A DNA stretch of 14,291 nt from an uncultured Collinsella sp. (GTDB lineage Bacteria; Actinomycetota; Coriobacteriia; Coriobacteriales; Coriobacteriaceae), in NCBI GenBank assembly GCA_900548565.1, contig URKV01000039.1, positions 1 to 14,291 on the forward strand, read 5' to 3'. Numbering within the stretch: position 1 is the stretch's first letter; each line of letters opens with the position of its first letter. Shown one piece after another: positions 6,416 through 13,297 of the stretch. A program made the position numbers and the translations under genes. Under the pieces are notes generated by a model, which saw only the letters and a list, made by a program, of their open reading frames with translations, was not told where the DNA came from and made no database searches.

Positions 6416-7582
6416 TTACTCGGCGTCGGTCTCCTCGTCCTTCTTCTCGGAAGGCAGCGGGGTAACCTCGATCTCGACGCCCAGAGTCTCAGCAGCGGAC
6501 TTCATGGACAGGGAGATACGACGACGGTCGAGGTCGATCTCCATGACCTTGACCTGAACCTTGTCGCCCACGTGGGTGACCTGAGAAGGCTGATCGACGT
6601 GCTTGTTGGCCATCTCGGAGATGTGCACCAGGCCCTCGATGCCCTCGCCCAGGTCGACGAAAGCGCCGAACGGGACAAGCTTGGTCACAGTGCCCTCGAC
6701 GATAGCGCCGACGGGGTACTTCTTGACCAGTGCACGCCACGGATCCTCGGTGGTCTGCTTGAGACCCAGGGAGATGCGCTCGCGGTTGAGATCGACGTCG
6801 AGAACCTCGACCTCGACCTCCTGGCCGACCTTGACAACCTCGGAAGGATGGTTGACGTGGTTCCAGGAGAGCTCGGAGATGTGGATGAGGCCGTCGATAC
6901 CGCCGAGGTCGACGAAGGCGCCGAAGTCGACGATGGAGGAAACGGTGCCCTGGAGACGCATGCCAGACTTAAGCTTGGACAGGATCTCGGAGCGCTCGGC
7001 CTTACGGGACTCCTCGAGCACGACGCGACGGGAGAGGACAACGTTGTTGCGGTTGCGGTCCATCTCGATAACGCGGGCCTCGATGCGGGTGCCCATGTAG
7101 GAGGTGAGGTCCTTGACGCGACGGAGGTCGACGAGGGAAGCAGGCAGGAAGCCACGCAGGCCGATGTCGAGGATCAGGCCGCCCTTGACAACCTCGATAA
7201 CCTCGCCCTCGACGTTCTCGCCGGAGTTGAACTTCTCCTCGATGCGGTTCCAAGCACGCTCGTACTCGGCACGCTTCTTGGACAGGACCAGACGACCGTC
7301 CTTGTCCTCCTTCTGGAGAACCAGAGCCTCGATGGGATCACCGAGTGCAACGATGTCTGCAGGGTTAGCGTCCTTGCGGATGGACAGCTCGCGGACCGGG
7401 ATAACGCCCTCGGACTTGAATCCGATGTCAACGAGCACCTCGTCATGCTCGATCTTAACGACAGTGCCGTTAACGAGATCGCCCTCATCAAAGTCGGTAA
7501 TCGTACCGTCGATGAGGTTGTTCATCTCCTCCTCGTTGACATCGTCAAGAGAGAAAATGGACGAGTTCTGAATCTCACTCAA
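6416..7582 (-). CDS. rpsA: 30S ribosomal protein S1
   Basis: This protein binds mRNA at the small subunit and aids translation initiation. The 388-residue product has four S1 (OB-fold) repeats at about 34-104, 120-188, 206-275 and 291-361. The last two are the most canonical, each with the pattern FGAFVDLG followed by GLIHISE or GLVHISE (218-237 and 305-323). An acidic tail follows (from about 366). Four repeats is typical of shorter Gram-positive forms, compared with six in E. coli. The only start that fits the strong AAAGGGG site (7-base spacer) is TTG at 7582; the next in-frame ATG would remove 19 residues. A hairpin can cover this ribosome binding site, suggesting autoregulation. The gene is alone, with its own terminator, and is divergent from the HAD gene. 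S1-domain proteins of other roles exist, but the four-repeat layout supports RpsA. Confidence 0.93.
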   Translation of the reverse strand: MSEIQNSSIFSLDDVNEEEMNNLIDGTITDFDEGDLVNGTVVKIEHDEVLVDIGFKSEGVIPVRELSIRKDANPADIVALGDPIEALVLQKEDKDGRLVLSKKRAEYERAWNRIEEKFNSGENVEGEVIEVVKGGLILDIGLRGFLPASLVDLRRVKDLTSYMGTRIEARVIEMDRNRNNVVLSRRVVLEESRKAERSEILSKLKSGMRLQGTVSSIVDFGAFVDLGGIDGLIHISELSWNHVNHPSEVVKVGQEVEVEVLDVDLNRERISLGLKQTTEDPWRALVKKYPVGAIVEGTVTKLVPFGAFVDLGEGIEGLVHISEMANKHVDQPSQVTHVGDKVQVKVMEIDLDRRRISLSMKSAAETLGVEIEVTPLPSEKKDEETDAE

Positions 7583-7897
7583 AGGTGGACCCCTTTCGAA
7601 CTACGGGGCCCCGATTGCTAGGACCTACAGAAGGGTGCGACAAGCACACAACGTTTAGGAACACTCGGGAGCCGACAGATACTAATGTGACGCTTATGCA
7701 ATCACGTTCGTATAGGTTACGGGGAAATGAGTTCGATTTCAAGCGTGAACTGCGATTTTTTACTCGTGTGGAGACTTTTTCGTAATCTTATGAACACACG
7801 TCTCCGCAACTTGACGATAACCAGCCAGGCATTCGGCTTTGGGGTAAAGTATCCGGAGCCAACGATTCTAGATCGATTTTTCGAGAAAGGTGCCCGC
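7583..7897. other. 315-base divergent promoter region, rpsA / HAD hydrolase
   Basis: No protein or RNA gene is seen. Promoters for rpsA (minus) and the HAD gene (plus) must lie here, but no pair of -35 and -10 boxes is convincing on either strand. TTGTCG with TAGCAA at 17-base spacing is the best weak candidate for rpsA, and TAAAGT in front of the HAD gene resembles a -10 box. Confidence 0.5.
7587..7611 (-). promoter_or_regulatory. rpsA leader hairpin covering the SD
   Basis: On the minus strand GGGCCCC (plus 7605-7611) can pair with GGGGTCC (plus 7587-7593), one G-T wobble, around an 11-base loop. The 3' arm contains the GGGG of the rpsA ribosome binding site AAAGGGG (plus 7590-7596). Folding would therefore hide the site from the ribosome. 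E. coli S1 represses its own translation through a structured leader; a similar role here is inferred. Confidence 0.45.
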
Positions 7898-8656
7898 GTG
7901 CTCAAAGCAGTCGTTTTCGATATGGACGAAACGCTTCTTAGCATCAACCTCAACGCGTTCATCCTTCGCTATTTTAAGGATGTCTCTTCGATGCTCGCGG
8001 ATATCGGGCGCCGCAGCCGCGGTGGCACGATGGCACGCCTCGGCACCATCCTGGTCGACCTCAACGCCAATCGCCGCAGCGGCACGGACAACCGCACCAA
8101 TCTTGAGTTTTACCAAGAAGAGGTCGAGCGCCGATGCGGGATCTGCCTCTCCGATCCCCTCATCTACGAGGCGTTTGCCTACTATGACCGCGAAGTTCTT
8201 CCGTACAAGAACGACGATGTCATTAACGCCCACGCTATGCCGGGCGCGCACGCCGCGCTCCAGGCCGTACAGGACGCTGGACTGCGTTGCGCGCTCTTTA
8301 CCAACCCCAGCTTTCCCCAGGGGGCCATCGAGTGCCGCATGGGCTGGGGCGACCTGGCCGACGCCCCCTTTGAACTCGTGACGCACATGGGAAACACCAC
8401 CCGCTGCAAGCCCGATGCTACCTACTATCTAGAGCAGCTTCAGGTGATGGGGCTCGAGCCACACGAGGTCCTTATGGTGGGCAACGATCCCAAACGCGAC
8501 TTCCCGTCCCCCGATTGCGGCATCCAAACCGCCTTTGTGGGCCAAGGCAAGCCCAGCCGAGCCACCTGGCGCGGAACCATGGAAGACTTCGCCCGCGAAT
8601 TCAACGCCGTAGTAGAAGCCTTCTACGAGCACCAAATAGCCGACGAACTATCGTAG
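7898..8656 (+). CDS. HAD-superfamily hydrolase
   Basis: A 252-residue cytosolic phosphatase-like protein of the haloacid dehalogenase superfamily. All four HAD motifs are visible: motif I VFDMDET (6-12, nucleophile D8 and acid D10), motif II LFTNPS (133-138), the motif III lysine in RCKPD (169-173, K171) and motif IV VGNDPKRD (194-201). A helical cap domain of about 90 residues sits between motifs I and II, as in the subfamily IA enzymes. The substrate is not predictable. Translation probably begins at GTG 7898, which has AGAAAGG with a 7-base spacer; the reading frame is open further upstream to 7727, but that extension lacks a ribosome site and would put 57 unrelated residues ahead of motif I. 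The gene faces cyuA across a hairpin repeat. Confidence 0.88.
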   Translation: MLKAVVFDMDETLLSINLNAFILRYFKDVSSMLADIGRRSRGGTMARLGTILVDLNANRRSGTDNRTNLEFYQEEVERRCGICLSDPLIYEAFAYYDREVLPYKNDDVINAHAMPGAHAALQAVQDAGLRCALFTNPSFPQGAIECRMGWGDLADAPFELVTHMGNTTRCKPDATYYLEQLQVMGLEPHEVLMVGNDPKRDFPSPDCGIQTAFVGQGKPSRATWRGTMEDFAREFNAVVEAFYEHQIADELS

Positions 8657-8675
8657 GCGCCAGAACATCTAGCGC

Positions 8676-8742
8676 AGTTGCGGTGAGATAGTTCCTGTTT
8701 GCCCCTCACCCGGGTAATTTTAGGAACTATCTCACCGCAACT
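8676..8742. repeat. 67-base hairpin repeat between converging genes
   Basis: Arms 8676-8696 and 8722-8742 are perfect 21-bp inverted repeats (arm begins AGTTGCGGTGAGATAG) around a 25-base loop. One arm also matches the fragment at 62-89, so it is at least two-copy in this window. It fills the gap between the HAD stop (8656) and the cyuA stop (8749) and may block read-through both ways, but no T run follows on either strand. A palindromic dispersed element is the better reading. Confidence 0.85.
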
Positions 8743-8748
8743 TAATAT

Positions 8749-10068
8749 CTAGCAGACCTGGGTTTTACCGATCATGATGTTGAGGATCTCGACGTCGGTG
8801 TCCTTCATGCCCACGCGGCCCACGTAGCCCATGCTGGCAATCGTCTGCTCGACGGTATCCTGAATGAGACCCTCGCCGGCGCGGAAGCCGCGGCCCTGCA
8901 TGGCCATATCGTGGCCCAGAATCGCAGCATCAACGGCAGCGGAAATCTTAGCCGCGCAACTCGCCTTGGCGCCATCGCACACGATGCCGCCAACGTTGCC
9001 GAGCGTGTTCGAGACTGTCGCGCCGATCTGCTCGCGCGTGCCGCCACACAGCCAGGTAATCGCGACGCCGGCGCCGCACGCGGCGCAAATAGCACCGCAA
9101 AACGCCGAGAGCGCACCAATATAGCTCTTGATATGCACGGCGATAAGATCGGACAGCATCACGGCGCGCACCAGGCGCTCGTGGTCGCAACGCAGGTACT
9201 CGGCATACTCCATGACGGGCAATGCGCAGGTAATGCCCTGATTGCCCGAGCCGCACACAATGGCGACCGGCAGCGCGCAGCCGTTCATGCGGGCGTCGGA
9301 CCCGGCGGCCGCACGGGCACGGGCACGGCAGGCGACGTCATCGGCACGAGCACCCAGCAGCGTACGACCCACCTCGGCGCCCCAAGCGTGCGCAAGGCCC
9401 TCGGCACTGATTGCGCCATTCAGCTCAATCTGACGCTCAACGGCAGCACGGGCGTCCTCAATGTCACCGTCCTCGATAAAGTCGATGATGGTCTCGATCG
9501 ACATGGGCGTGTCGGCGTTATCTGCCGCCCGCTCGGCCACGACGCGCTCGGCGCAGGCGGCACACGCCCCCGCCGACTTGCCGCACACCGGAATACCGTC
9601 GAGCGTATGGCACGTGACATTGGTGTGGTGATCGGTAATCTCGACGACCGCGGTATGGCCCCCGGCCGTCGCAGTCACCTTGATGTAGAGGTTGGGCACA
9701 CCCTCGACAAGCGACACATCGCAGTAGTCCGCATCGGCAAGCAGCTCGGCCACGCGGGCGCGGTCCGCGTCATCGACGCTCTCGAGCACCTCGAGCGCGC
9801 TCTTGGCGTCACCGCCCACGGCACCCAGCACGGCCGCGGCTTCAATACCATGCATTCCGCCCGAGTTGGGCACGGTCACGCTCTTGACGTTCTTGATGAT
9901 GTTGCCCGAGCAGGCAACATCCATATGATCGGGCTCGCAACCGAGCGTCTGGCTCGCCAGCGCCGCTGCATAGGCAACGGCAATGGGCTCGGTGCAGCCG
10001 AGTGCACAGACAAGTTCGCGGTTCAAAACATCGCAAAACGCGGCATCACGGATGGAATCGGTAGGCAT
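8749..10068 (-). CDS. cyuA: L-cysteine desulfidase / UPF0597 (serine dehydratase alpha-like)
   Basis: This 439-residue cytosolic protein belongs to the UPF0597/CyuA family (older names YhaM, CdsB), [4Fe-4S] enzymes that break L-cysteine into pyruvate, ammonia and sulfide. Motifs are ALGCTEPIA (22-30) with C25 in the position of a cluster cysteine in the archaeal enzyme, CSGNIIKNVKSVTVPNSGG (53-71), CGSGNQGI (272-279) and ICAACGAG (327-334). The many further cysteines (for example 281, 331, 364, 371) offer the other cluster ligands, but which are used cannot be told. The start ATG has AGGAG six bases upstream. A short ORF with a very strong ribosome site overlaps the start region. The family is related to serine dehydratase, so serine is an alternative substrate. 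The gene is divergent from rpiB. Confidence 0.88.
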   Translation of the reverse strand: MPTDSIRDAAFCDVLNRELVCALGCTEPIAVAYAAALASQTLGCEPDHMDVACSGNIIKNVKSVTVPNSGGMHGIEAAAVLGAVGGDAKSALEVLESVDDADRARVAELLADADYCDVSLVEGVPNLYIKVTATAGGHTAVVEITDHHTNVTCHTLDGIPVCGKSAGACAACAERVVAERAADNADTPMSIETIIDFIEDGDIEDARAAVERQIELNGAISAEGLAHAWGAEVGRTLLGARADDVACRARARAAAGSDARMNGCALPVAIVCGSGNQGITCALPVMEYAEYLRCDHERLVRAVMLSDLIAVHIKSYIGALSAFCGAICAACGAGVAITWLCGGTREQIGATVSNTLGNVGGIVCDGAKASCAAKISAAVDAAILGHDMAMQGRGFRAGEGLIQDTVEQTIASMGYVGRVGMKDTDVEILNIMIGKTQVC

Positions 10069-10105
10069 AGGTATCTCCTGCTTGCATAACGGGCTGGGCT
10101 CTCAA
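10046..10105 (-). CDS. Possible 19-residue leader ORF overlapping the cyuA start
   Basis: A near-perfect ribosome site AAAGGAGGT (plus 10113-10121) stands 7 bases before a TTG (10103-10105). This opens a 19-codon frame (MRAQPVMQAGDTYAYRFHP) ending in TGA at 10046-10048, inside the first codons of cyuA and in a different frame. Its ribosome site is stronger than that of cyuA. Translation through the leader could open or couple cyuA translation. The peptide has no cysteine, so simple cysteine attenuation is unlikely. The peptide may also not be made, since the start is TTG. Confidence 0.35.
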   Translation of the reverse strand: MRAQPVMQAGDTYAYRFHP

Positions 10106-10227
10106 AAAAGTTACCTCCTTTATTTGATAACAATGCATCAAAAACCGCAACCATGGTTCCGGCAGACGGCGCTCAAGCGCAAACTGACGACATTCATTCA
10201 CGAGAAGCAAGTCTCGTTGCCTGCTAA

Positions 10228-10257
10228 AGCGTTTGACCAAAAAACGCTCGAGCGTTT
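10228..10257. promoter_or_regulatory. Palindromic operator candidate, cyuA-rpiB region
   Basis: AAACGCTCGAGCGTTT (10242-10257) is a perfect 16-base palindrome with a central CG step. A third half-site AGCGTTT lies at 10228-10234. The palindrome overlaps the spacer and -10 of a candidate rpiB promoter (TTGACC 10233-10238, TACACA 10257-10262). The form resembles a LacI-family operator, but no regulator is seen in the window. Confidence 0.45.
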
Positions 10258-10272
10258 ACACAAAAGTCGCGC

Positions 10273-10278
10273 TATCAT
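10273..10278 (+). promoter_or_regulatory. Candidate -10 box for rpiB
   Basis: TATCAT matches the -10 consensus at five of six bases and lies 61 bases before the rpiB start codon. No good -35 box sits at the normal distance, so it is a weak call. The alternative TTGACC (10233-10238) with TACACA (10257-10262), 18-base spacer, is comparably weak. Confidence 0.3.
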
Positions 10279-10338
10279 GCAGTCGAACGCGGTAAAACCT
10301 TTAGCAATTCCGCCGCATGGACCAGAGAGGAACCACTC

Positions 10339-10806
10339 ATGAAGATTGGTATCGGTAACGACCACGCCGCCGTCGAGCTCAAGAACATCATCTCCGAGCA
10401 CCTGAAGGAGCGCGGCTGCGAGGTCGTGAACTTTGGCACCGACACCTCCGAGAGCTTCGATTACCCCATCGCCGGCTACAAGGTGGGCAAGGCCGTGGCC
10501 AACGGTGACGTCGACCTGGGTATCCTGATCTGCGGTACCGGCGTCGGCATCAGCCTGGCCGCCAACAAGGTCGAAGGTGTTCGCGCCGTCGTATGCTCCG
10601 AGCCCTTCAGCGCCAAGCTCTCCCGCATGCACAACAACACCAACGTGCTCGCCTTTGGCGCCCGCGTCGTGGGCTCCGAGCTCGCCAAGATGATTGTCGA
10701 CGAGTGGCTCGACGCCGAGTTTGAGGGCGGTCGTCACGAGCGTCGCGTTAACCTCCTCAACGAGATCGACCACACGCGCGGCCTCAAGGTCGTCGACGAA
10801 GCCTAA
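10339..10806 (+). CDS. rpiB: Ribose-5-phosphate isomerase B (RpiB/LacAB family)
   Basis: This 155-residue cytosolic enzyme interconverts ribose 5-phosphate and ribulose 5-phosphate in the pentose phosphate pathway. It has the family signatures GIGNDHAA (4-11), ICGTGVGISLAANK (64-77) with the active-site cysteine at C65, and HNNTNVLAFGARVVG (98-112). The conserved aspartate and histidine near the N-terminus are D8 and H9. Length fits RpiB (about 150). The start ATG has AGAGGA with a 7-base spacer. The closely related LacA/LacB galactose-6-phosphate isomerase subunits are the main alternative, but those occur as adjacent pairs and only one copy is here. The gene is divergent from cyuA and behind a palindromic operator candidate. 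It ends at a strong hairpin. Confidence 0.93.
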   Translation: MKIGIGNDHAAVELKNIISEHLKERGCEVVNFGTDTSESFDYPIAGYKVGKAVANGDVDLGILICGTGVGISLAANKVEGVRAVVCSEPFSAKLSRMHNNTNVLAFGARVVGSELAKMIVDEWLDAEFEGGRHERRVNLLNEIDHTRGLKVVDEA

Positions 10807-10832
10807 ACTACTCAGTGCCACAAGCTAACAGC

Positions 10833-10869
10833 AGGGGCCCGCTCGGAACTCATGTCCGAGCGGGCCCCT
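10833..10869 (+). terminator. Terminator of rpiB
   Basis: A perfect 15-bp stem (10833-10847 with 10855-10869, arm AGGGGCCCGCTCGGA) has a 7-base loop and stands 26 bases after the rpiB stop. The following TTCATAGATTTT is only partly T-rich. Confidence 0.8.
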
Positions 10870-10885
10870 TCATAGATTTTGGAAT

Positions 10886-10919
10886 AAAAGGGCGCCGCGG
10901 ATGGAATCCCGCGGCGCCC
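10886..10919 (-). terminator. Terminator of ndk
   Basis: GGGCGCCGCGG (10890-10900) pairs perfectly with CCGCGGCGCCC (10909-10919) around an 8-base loop. On the minus strand the stem runs into TTTTATT. It lies 38 bases after the ndk stop codon, tail to tail with the rpiB terminator. Confidence 0.85.
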
Positions 10920-10957
10920 AAGCCACACGCTAACAGCTTTAAGGAGTCAAAGCTGGT

Positions 10958-11362
10958 TTAGCCAAAGAAGCGCTTGATCTCGATCTCAGCGTTCTCCAGG
11001 CAGTCGGAGCCGTGGATCACGTTGGCGTTGACATCGACAGCGAAGTCGCCGCGAATGGTGCCGGGGGCAGCATCAAGCGGGTTGGTAGCGCCCATAAGGG
11101 TGCGCATCTTGGAGACAGCGTAGAGACCGGAAACGACCATCTTGACGACCGGACCGCTCGTCATAAAGTCGCAGAGACCGCCAAAGAAGGGCTTGTCGGC
11201 CAGATGGGCGTAGTGCTCCTCGACGGTAGCGCGCTCGAGCGTGGTCATCTCCATGCGCTCGATGACAAGGCCGCTGCGCTCAATGCGAGCAACGATCTCG
11301 CCGATTTTGCGGTCGCGCACGGCGTCGGGCTTAATCATGATGAAGGTCTTCTCGATAGCCAT
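10958..11362 (-). CDS. ndk: Nucleoside diphosphate kinase
   Basis: This cytosolic enzyme transfers the gamma phosphate of ATP to nucleoside diphosphates through a phosphohistidine intermediate and balances NTP and dNTP pools. The 134-residue length matches the family (about 135-150). Signatures are TFIMIKPDAV (6-15), ER for the nucleotide-side face (35-36), GATNPLDAAPGTIRGDF (91-107) and the active-site NVIHGSD (114-120), with H117 as the phospho-acceptor. The start ATG has GAAAGG with an 8-base spacer. The stretch KMVVSGLYAVSKMRTLMG (74-91) differs a little from the usual VAMV-LEG-NAV form but keeps the key positions. It is a single-gene unit between a terminator and its own promoter region. 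Confidence 0.97.
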   Translation of the reverse strand: MAIEKTFIMIKPDAVRDRKIGEIVARIERSGLVIERMEMTTLERATVEEHYAHLADKPFFGGLCDFMTSGPVVKMVVSGLYAVSKMRTLMGATNPLDAAPGTIRGDFAVDVNANVIHGSDCLENAEIEIKRFFG

Positions 11363-11426
11363 AAAAGTAGCCTTTCAAGTAGGTTCGCGCGTGCCCAAGT
11401 CCCATTCCGGCACCCGCCTGGACTGC

Positions 11427-11455
11427 ATCGTAACAGAGTTTTAGCTGCAGTTAAA
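11427..11455 (-). promoter_or_regulatory. Candidate ndk promoter (extended -10)
   Basis: On the minus strand TGTTACGAT (plus 11427-11435) forms an extended -10 element (TGn plus TACGAT). TTTAAC (plus 11450-11455) sits 17 bases upstream as a weak -35. It would give an ndk leader of about 60 bases. Confidence 0.45.
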
Positions 11456-11465
11456 CAAAAAGCTG

Positions 11466-11497
11466 TTTATTGAAACGTTGCAATTTATTGAAGCGTT
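11466..11497. repeat. Tandem operator-like repeats upstream of ndk
   Basis: TTTATTGAAACGTT (11466-11479) and TTTATTGAAGCGTT (11484-11497) agree at 13 of 14 bases and are spaced 18 bases apart. The first runs into TTGAAACGTTGCAA, a near-palindrome with central CG like LacI-family sites. They lie just upstream of the candidate ndk -35 box. Confidence 0.5.
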
Positions 11498-11661
11498 CCA
11501 TATGTGTCACTTCTGTTTCGAAGCCCGATTAGAGTACCATCCGACTGCCCATCAACCGCATCGAGCAGAGCAGACGGTCGGTTGCCGCCCGCGAACGTAC
11601 CCCCTTCACAACCTGCCCAAAGGTCCTACAGAACTTCTCGACAAGCCCCTCCCCCATAGCA

Positions 11662-11697
11662 ACAAAATACGGGCGCCCACATCAGCAGACGCCCGTA
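11662..11697 (-). terminator. Terminator of argH
   Basis: TACGGGCG (11668-11675) pairs with CGCCCGTA (11690-11697) around a 14-base loop. On the minus strand it is followed by TTTTGTT (plus-strand AACAAAA). It lies about 50 bases after the argH stop codon. Confidence 0.75.
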
Positions 11698-11748
11698 AAG
11701 CAAAAAACGATTCCTCAATAAATGGACAATACGGCTTCAGCCAAACCT

Positions 11749-13179
11749 CTACTTTGCCCCGTGGCCCATCTCGACGACCTTAGTCAGCGATCCAAACACG
11801 CCCTCGTCGGCCACGAGCTGCGCCTTGGCACGCTGCAGCTGCACGGCAACGGCGGCAGGGGCGGTGCCGCCCTCGGTCGTGCGCGCGGCGACAATTGAGG
11901 GGATGTCGAGCGCCTCGGTAATGTCGCGCTCAAAGAGCGGGCTTGCCTCCTGGAACACTTCAAACGGCAGGTCCTCAAGATTGCAGCCGCGCTTCTCACA
12001 CATCAGAACCAGATGCCCCACCACGGCATGTGCCTCGCGGAACGGCAGGCCACGCTTGGCCAGGTAATCGGCAACATCGGTAGCGGCAAGGTGCCCCACG
12101 CCGCACTCGCGCGCCATGGCATCCTCGTTGACGGTCCAAGTCGAAATCATTCCGGCCATAACCGACAGGCACTGCATGAGCGTATGGGCGGTATCGAGCG
12201 CGCCCTCCTTGTCCTCCTGCAAGTCCTTGTTATAAGCAAGCGGCAGGCCCTTCATGGTCACGAGCAGCTGCACCAGGTTGCCATACACACGGCCGCTCTT
12301 GCCGCGAATAAGCTCGGCAAAGTCGGGATTCTTCTTCTGCGGCATGATGGACGAGCCGGTGGAGTACGAGTCGGAAAGCGTGATAAAGCCAAATTCGGAG
12401 CTCGACCACAGCACAATCTCCTCGGAAAGACGCGACAGGTGCATGGCCATGACGGAACCGGCGTAATGCAGATCGAGCAGGAAATCACGGTCGGAAACAG
12501 CATCGAGCGAATTGGGGATCACGCCCGCAAAGCCAAGTTCAGCAGCCGTCATCTGGCGATCGAGCGGATAGCTCGTACCGGCAAGCGCGGCAGCACCCAG
12601 CGGGCAGTTGTCGGCGGCATCAAAGGCGGCCTTCAGGCGCGTAAAGTCGCGCGCGAACATCCAGGAATACGCCAGCAGATGATGCGAGAGCAGCACGGGC
12701 TGAGCGTGCTGCATATGCGTGTAGCCCGGCAGAATCACCTTGTCATACTTCTTAGCCGCATCCACCAGCACATGGCGCAGCTCAAGATTGGCCTCCATGA
12801 GCTCCTTGGCCAGTGCCTTGACGCCCAGGCGCGTGTCGGTCGCCACCTGGTCGTTGCGCGAACGTCCGGTATGCAAGCGCTTACCGGCCTCGCCGATGCG
12901 ACGCGTCAGCTCGCTCTCGATAGACATATGGATGTCCTCGTCGTTGATATCGAAGGTGAAGTTGCCAGCATCGATATCCTGCTCGATTCCGGTCAGGCCC
13001 TCGGCAATCGCCTGCTCGTCCTCGGCACTGATGATGCCCTGAGCGGCCAGCATCTTGGCATGCGCCTTAGAGCCGGCGATATCCTGCTTATAGAGATGCT
13101 TGTCGACCGGCAGCGACGCGCCAAACTCCTGCGTGACCTCGGCCACGCCCGCCTCAAAACGACCGCCCCAAAGAGCCAT
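11749..13179 (-). CDS. argH: Argininosuccinate lyase
   Basis: This cytosolic enzyme splits argininosuccinate into arginine and fumarate, the last step of arginine synthesis. The 476-residue product is of family length (about 460-470) and aligns with the fumarase/aspartase superfamily. Signatures are MALWGGRF at the N-terminus, HTGRSRNDQ (103-111), GYTHMQHAQP (152-161, with the catalytic histidine about H155) and the superfamily signature GSSIMPQKKNPD (275-286, with the catalytic serine). The C-terminal domain holds FREAHAVVG. The start ATG at 13179 has AAAGGGG with an 8-base spacer; an upstream in-frame ATG at 13254 has no such support. The gene is downstream of argG on the same strand, but about 520 bases and a terminator separate them, so it likely has its own promoter. 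Confidence 0.96.
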   Translation of the reverse strand: MALWGGRFEAGVAEVTQEFGASLPVDKHLYKQDIAGSKAHAKMLAAQGIISAEDEQAIAEGLTGIEQDIDAGNFTFDINDEDIHMSIESELTRRIGEAGKRLHTGRSRNDQVATDTRLGVKALAKELMEANLELRHVLVDAAKKYDKVILPGYTHMQHAQPVLLSHHLLAYSWMFARDFTRLKAAFDAADNCPLGAAALAGTSYPLDRQMTAAELGFAGVIPNSLDAVSDRDFLLDLHYAGSVMAMHLSRLSEEIVLWSSSEFGFITLSDSYSTGSSIMPQKKNPDFAELIRGKSGRVYGNLVQLLVTMKGLPLAYNKDLQEDKEGALDTAHTLMQCLSVMAGMISTWTVNEDAMARECGVGHLAATDVADYLAKRGLPFREAHAVVGHLVLMCEKRGCNLEDLPFEVFQEASPLFERDITEALDIPSIVAARTTEGGTAPAAVAVQLQRAKAQLVADEGVFGSLTKVVEMGHGAK

Positions 13180-13234
13180 GGGATCGTCCCCTTTCATCAA
13201 ATACCAAACGAAGCGCCCAAAGCAATGCGCCATG

Positions 13235-13246
13235 TCGCTAAAGCGA
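13235..13246. promoter_or_regulatory. Short dyad upstream of argH
   Basis: TCGCTAAAGCGA is a 5-bp inverted repeat with a two-base centre, 56 bases before the argH start. It could be an operator; it does not match an obvious ArgR box. The promoter itself is not clear. Confidence 0.2.
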
Positions 13247-13297
13247 TTTACCAACCGCTAGTTTTGCACATTCCCCACTGCATGCGGGGCCATGTAG

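Larger units (their letters stand above)
11363..11748. other. 386-base intergenic region, ndk to argH
   Basis: Apart from the ndk promoter, the tandem repeats and the argH terminator, the middle part (about 11500-11660) holds nothing I can name. A plus-strand frame is open there but has no ribosome site and overlaps the argH end. A CCGAC/GTCGG and AACCG/CGGTT set of short inverted pairs lies near 11540-11582; no RNA family is recognised. Confidence 0.55.

Noticed and set aside
6314..7621. Long plus-strand ORF (435 codons)
   Set aside because: It is the antisense shadow of rpsA; the Leu/Asp/Val-rich text mirrors S1 codons.
8911..10089. Long plus-strand ORF (392 codons)
   Set aside because: Antisense shadow of cyuA with no ribosome site or domain.
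11451..11501. Minus-strand 16-residue peptide frame MERFNKLQRFNKQLFV
   Set aside because: It arises from the tandem DNA repeats, lacks a clear ribosome site, and lies upstream of the probable ndk promoter.
11478..11783. Plus-strand 101-codon ORF between ndk and argH
   Set aside because: No ribosome site, no recognisable domain, and it overlaps the end of argH and its terminator.
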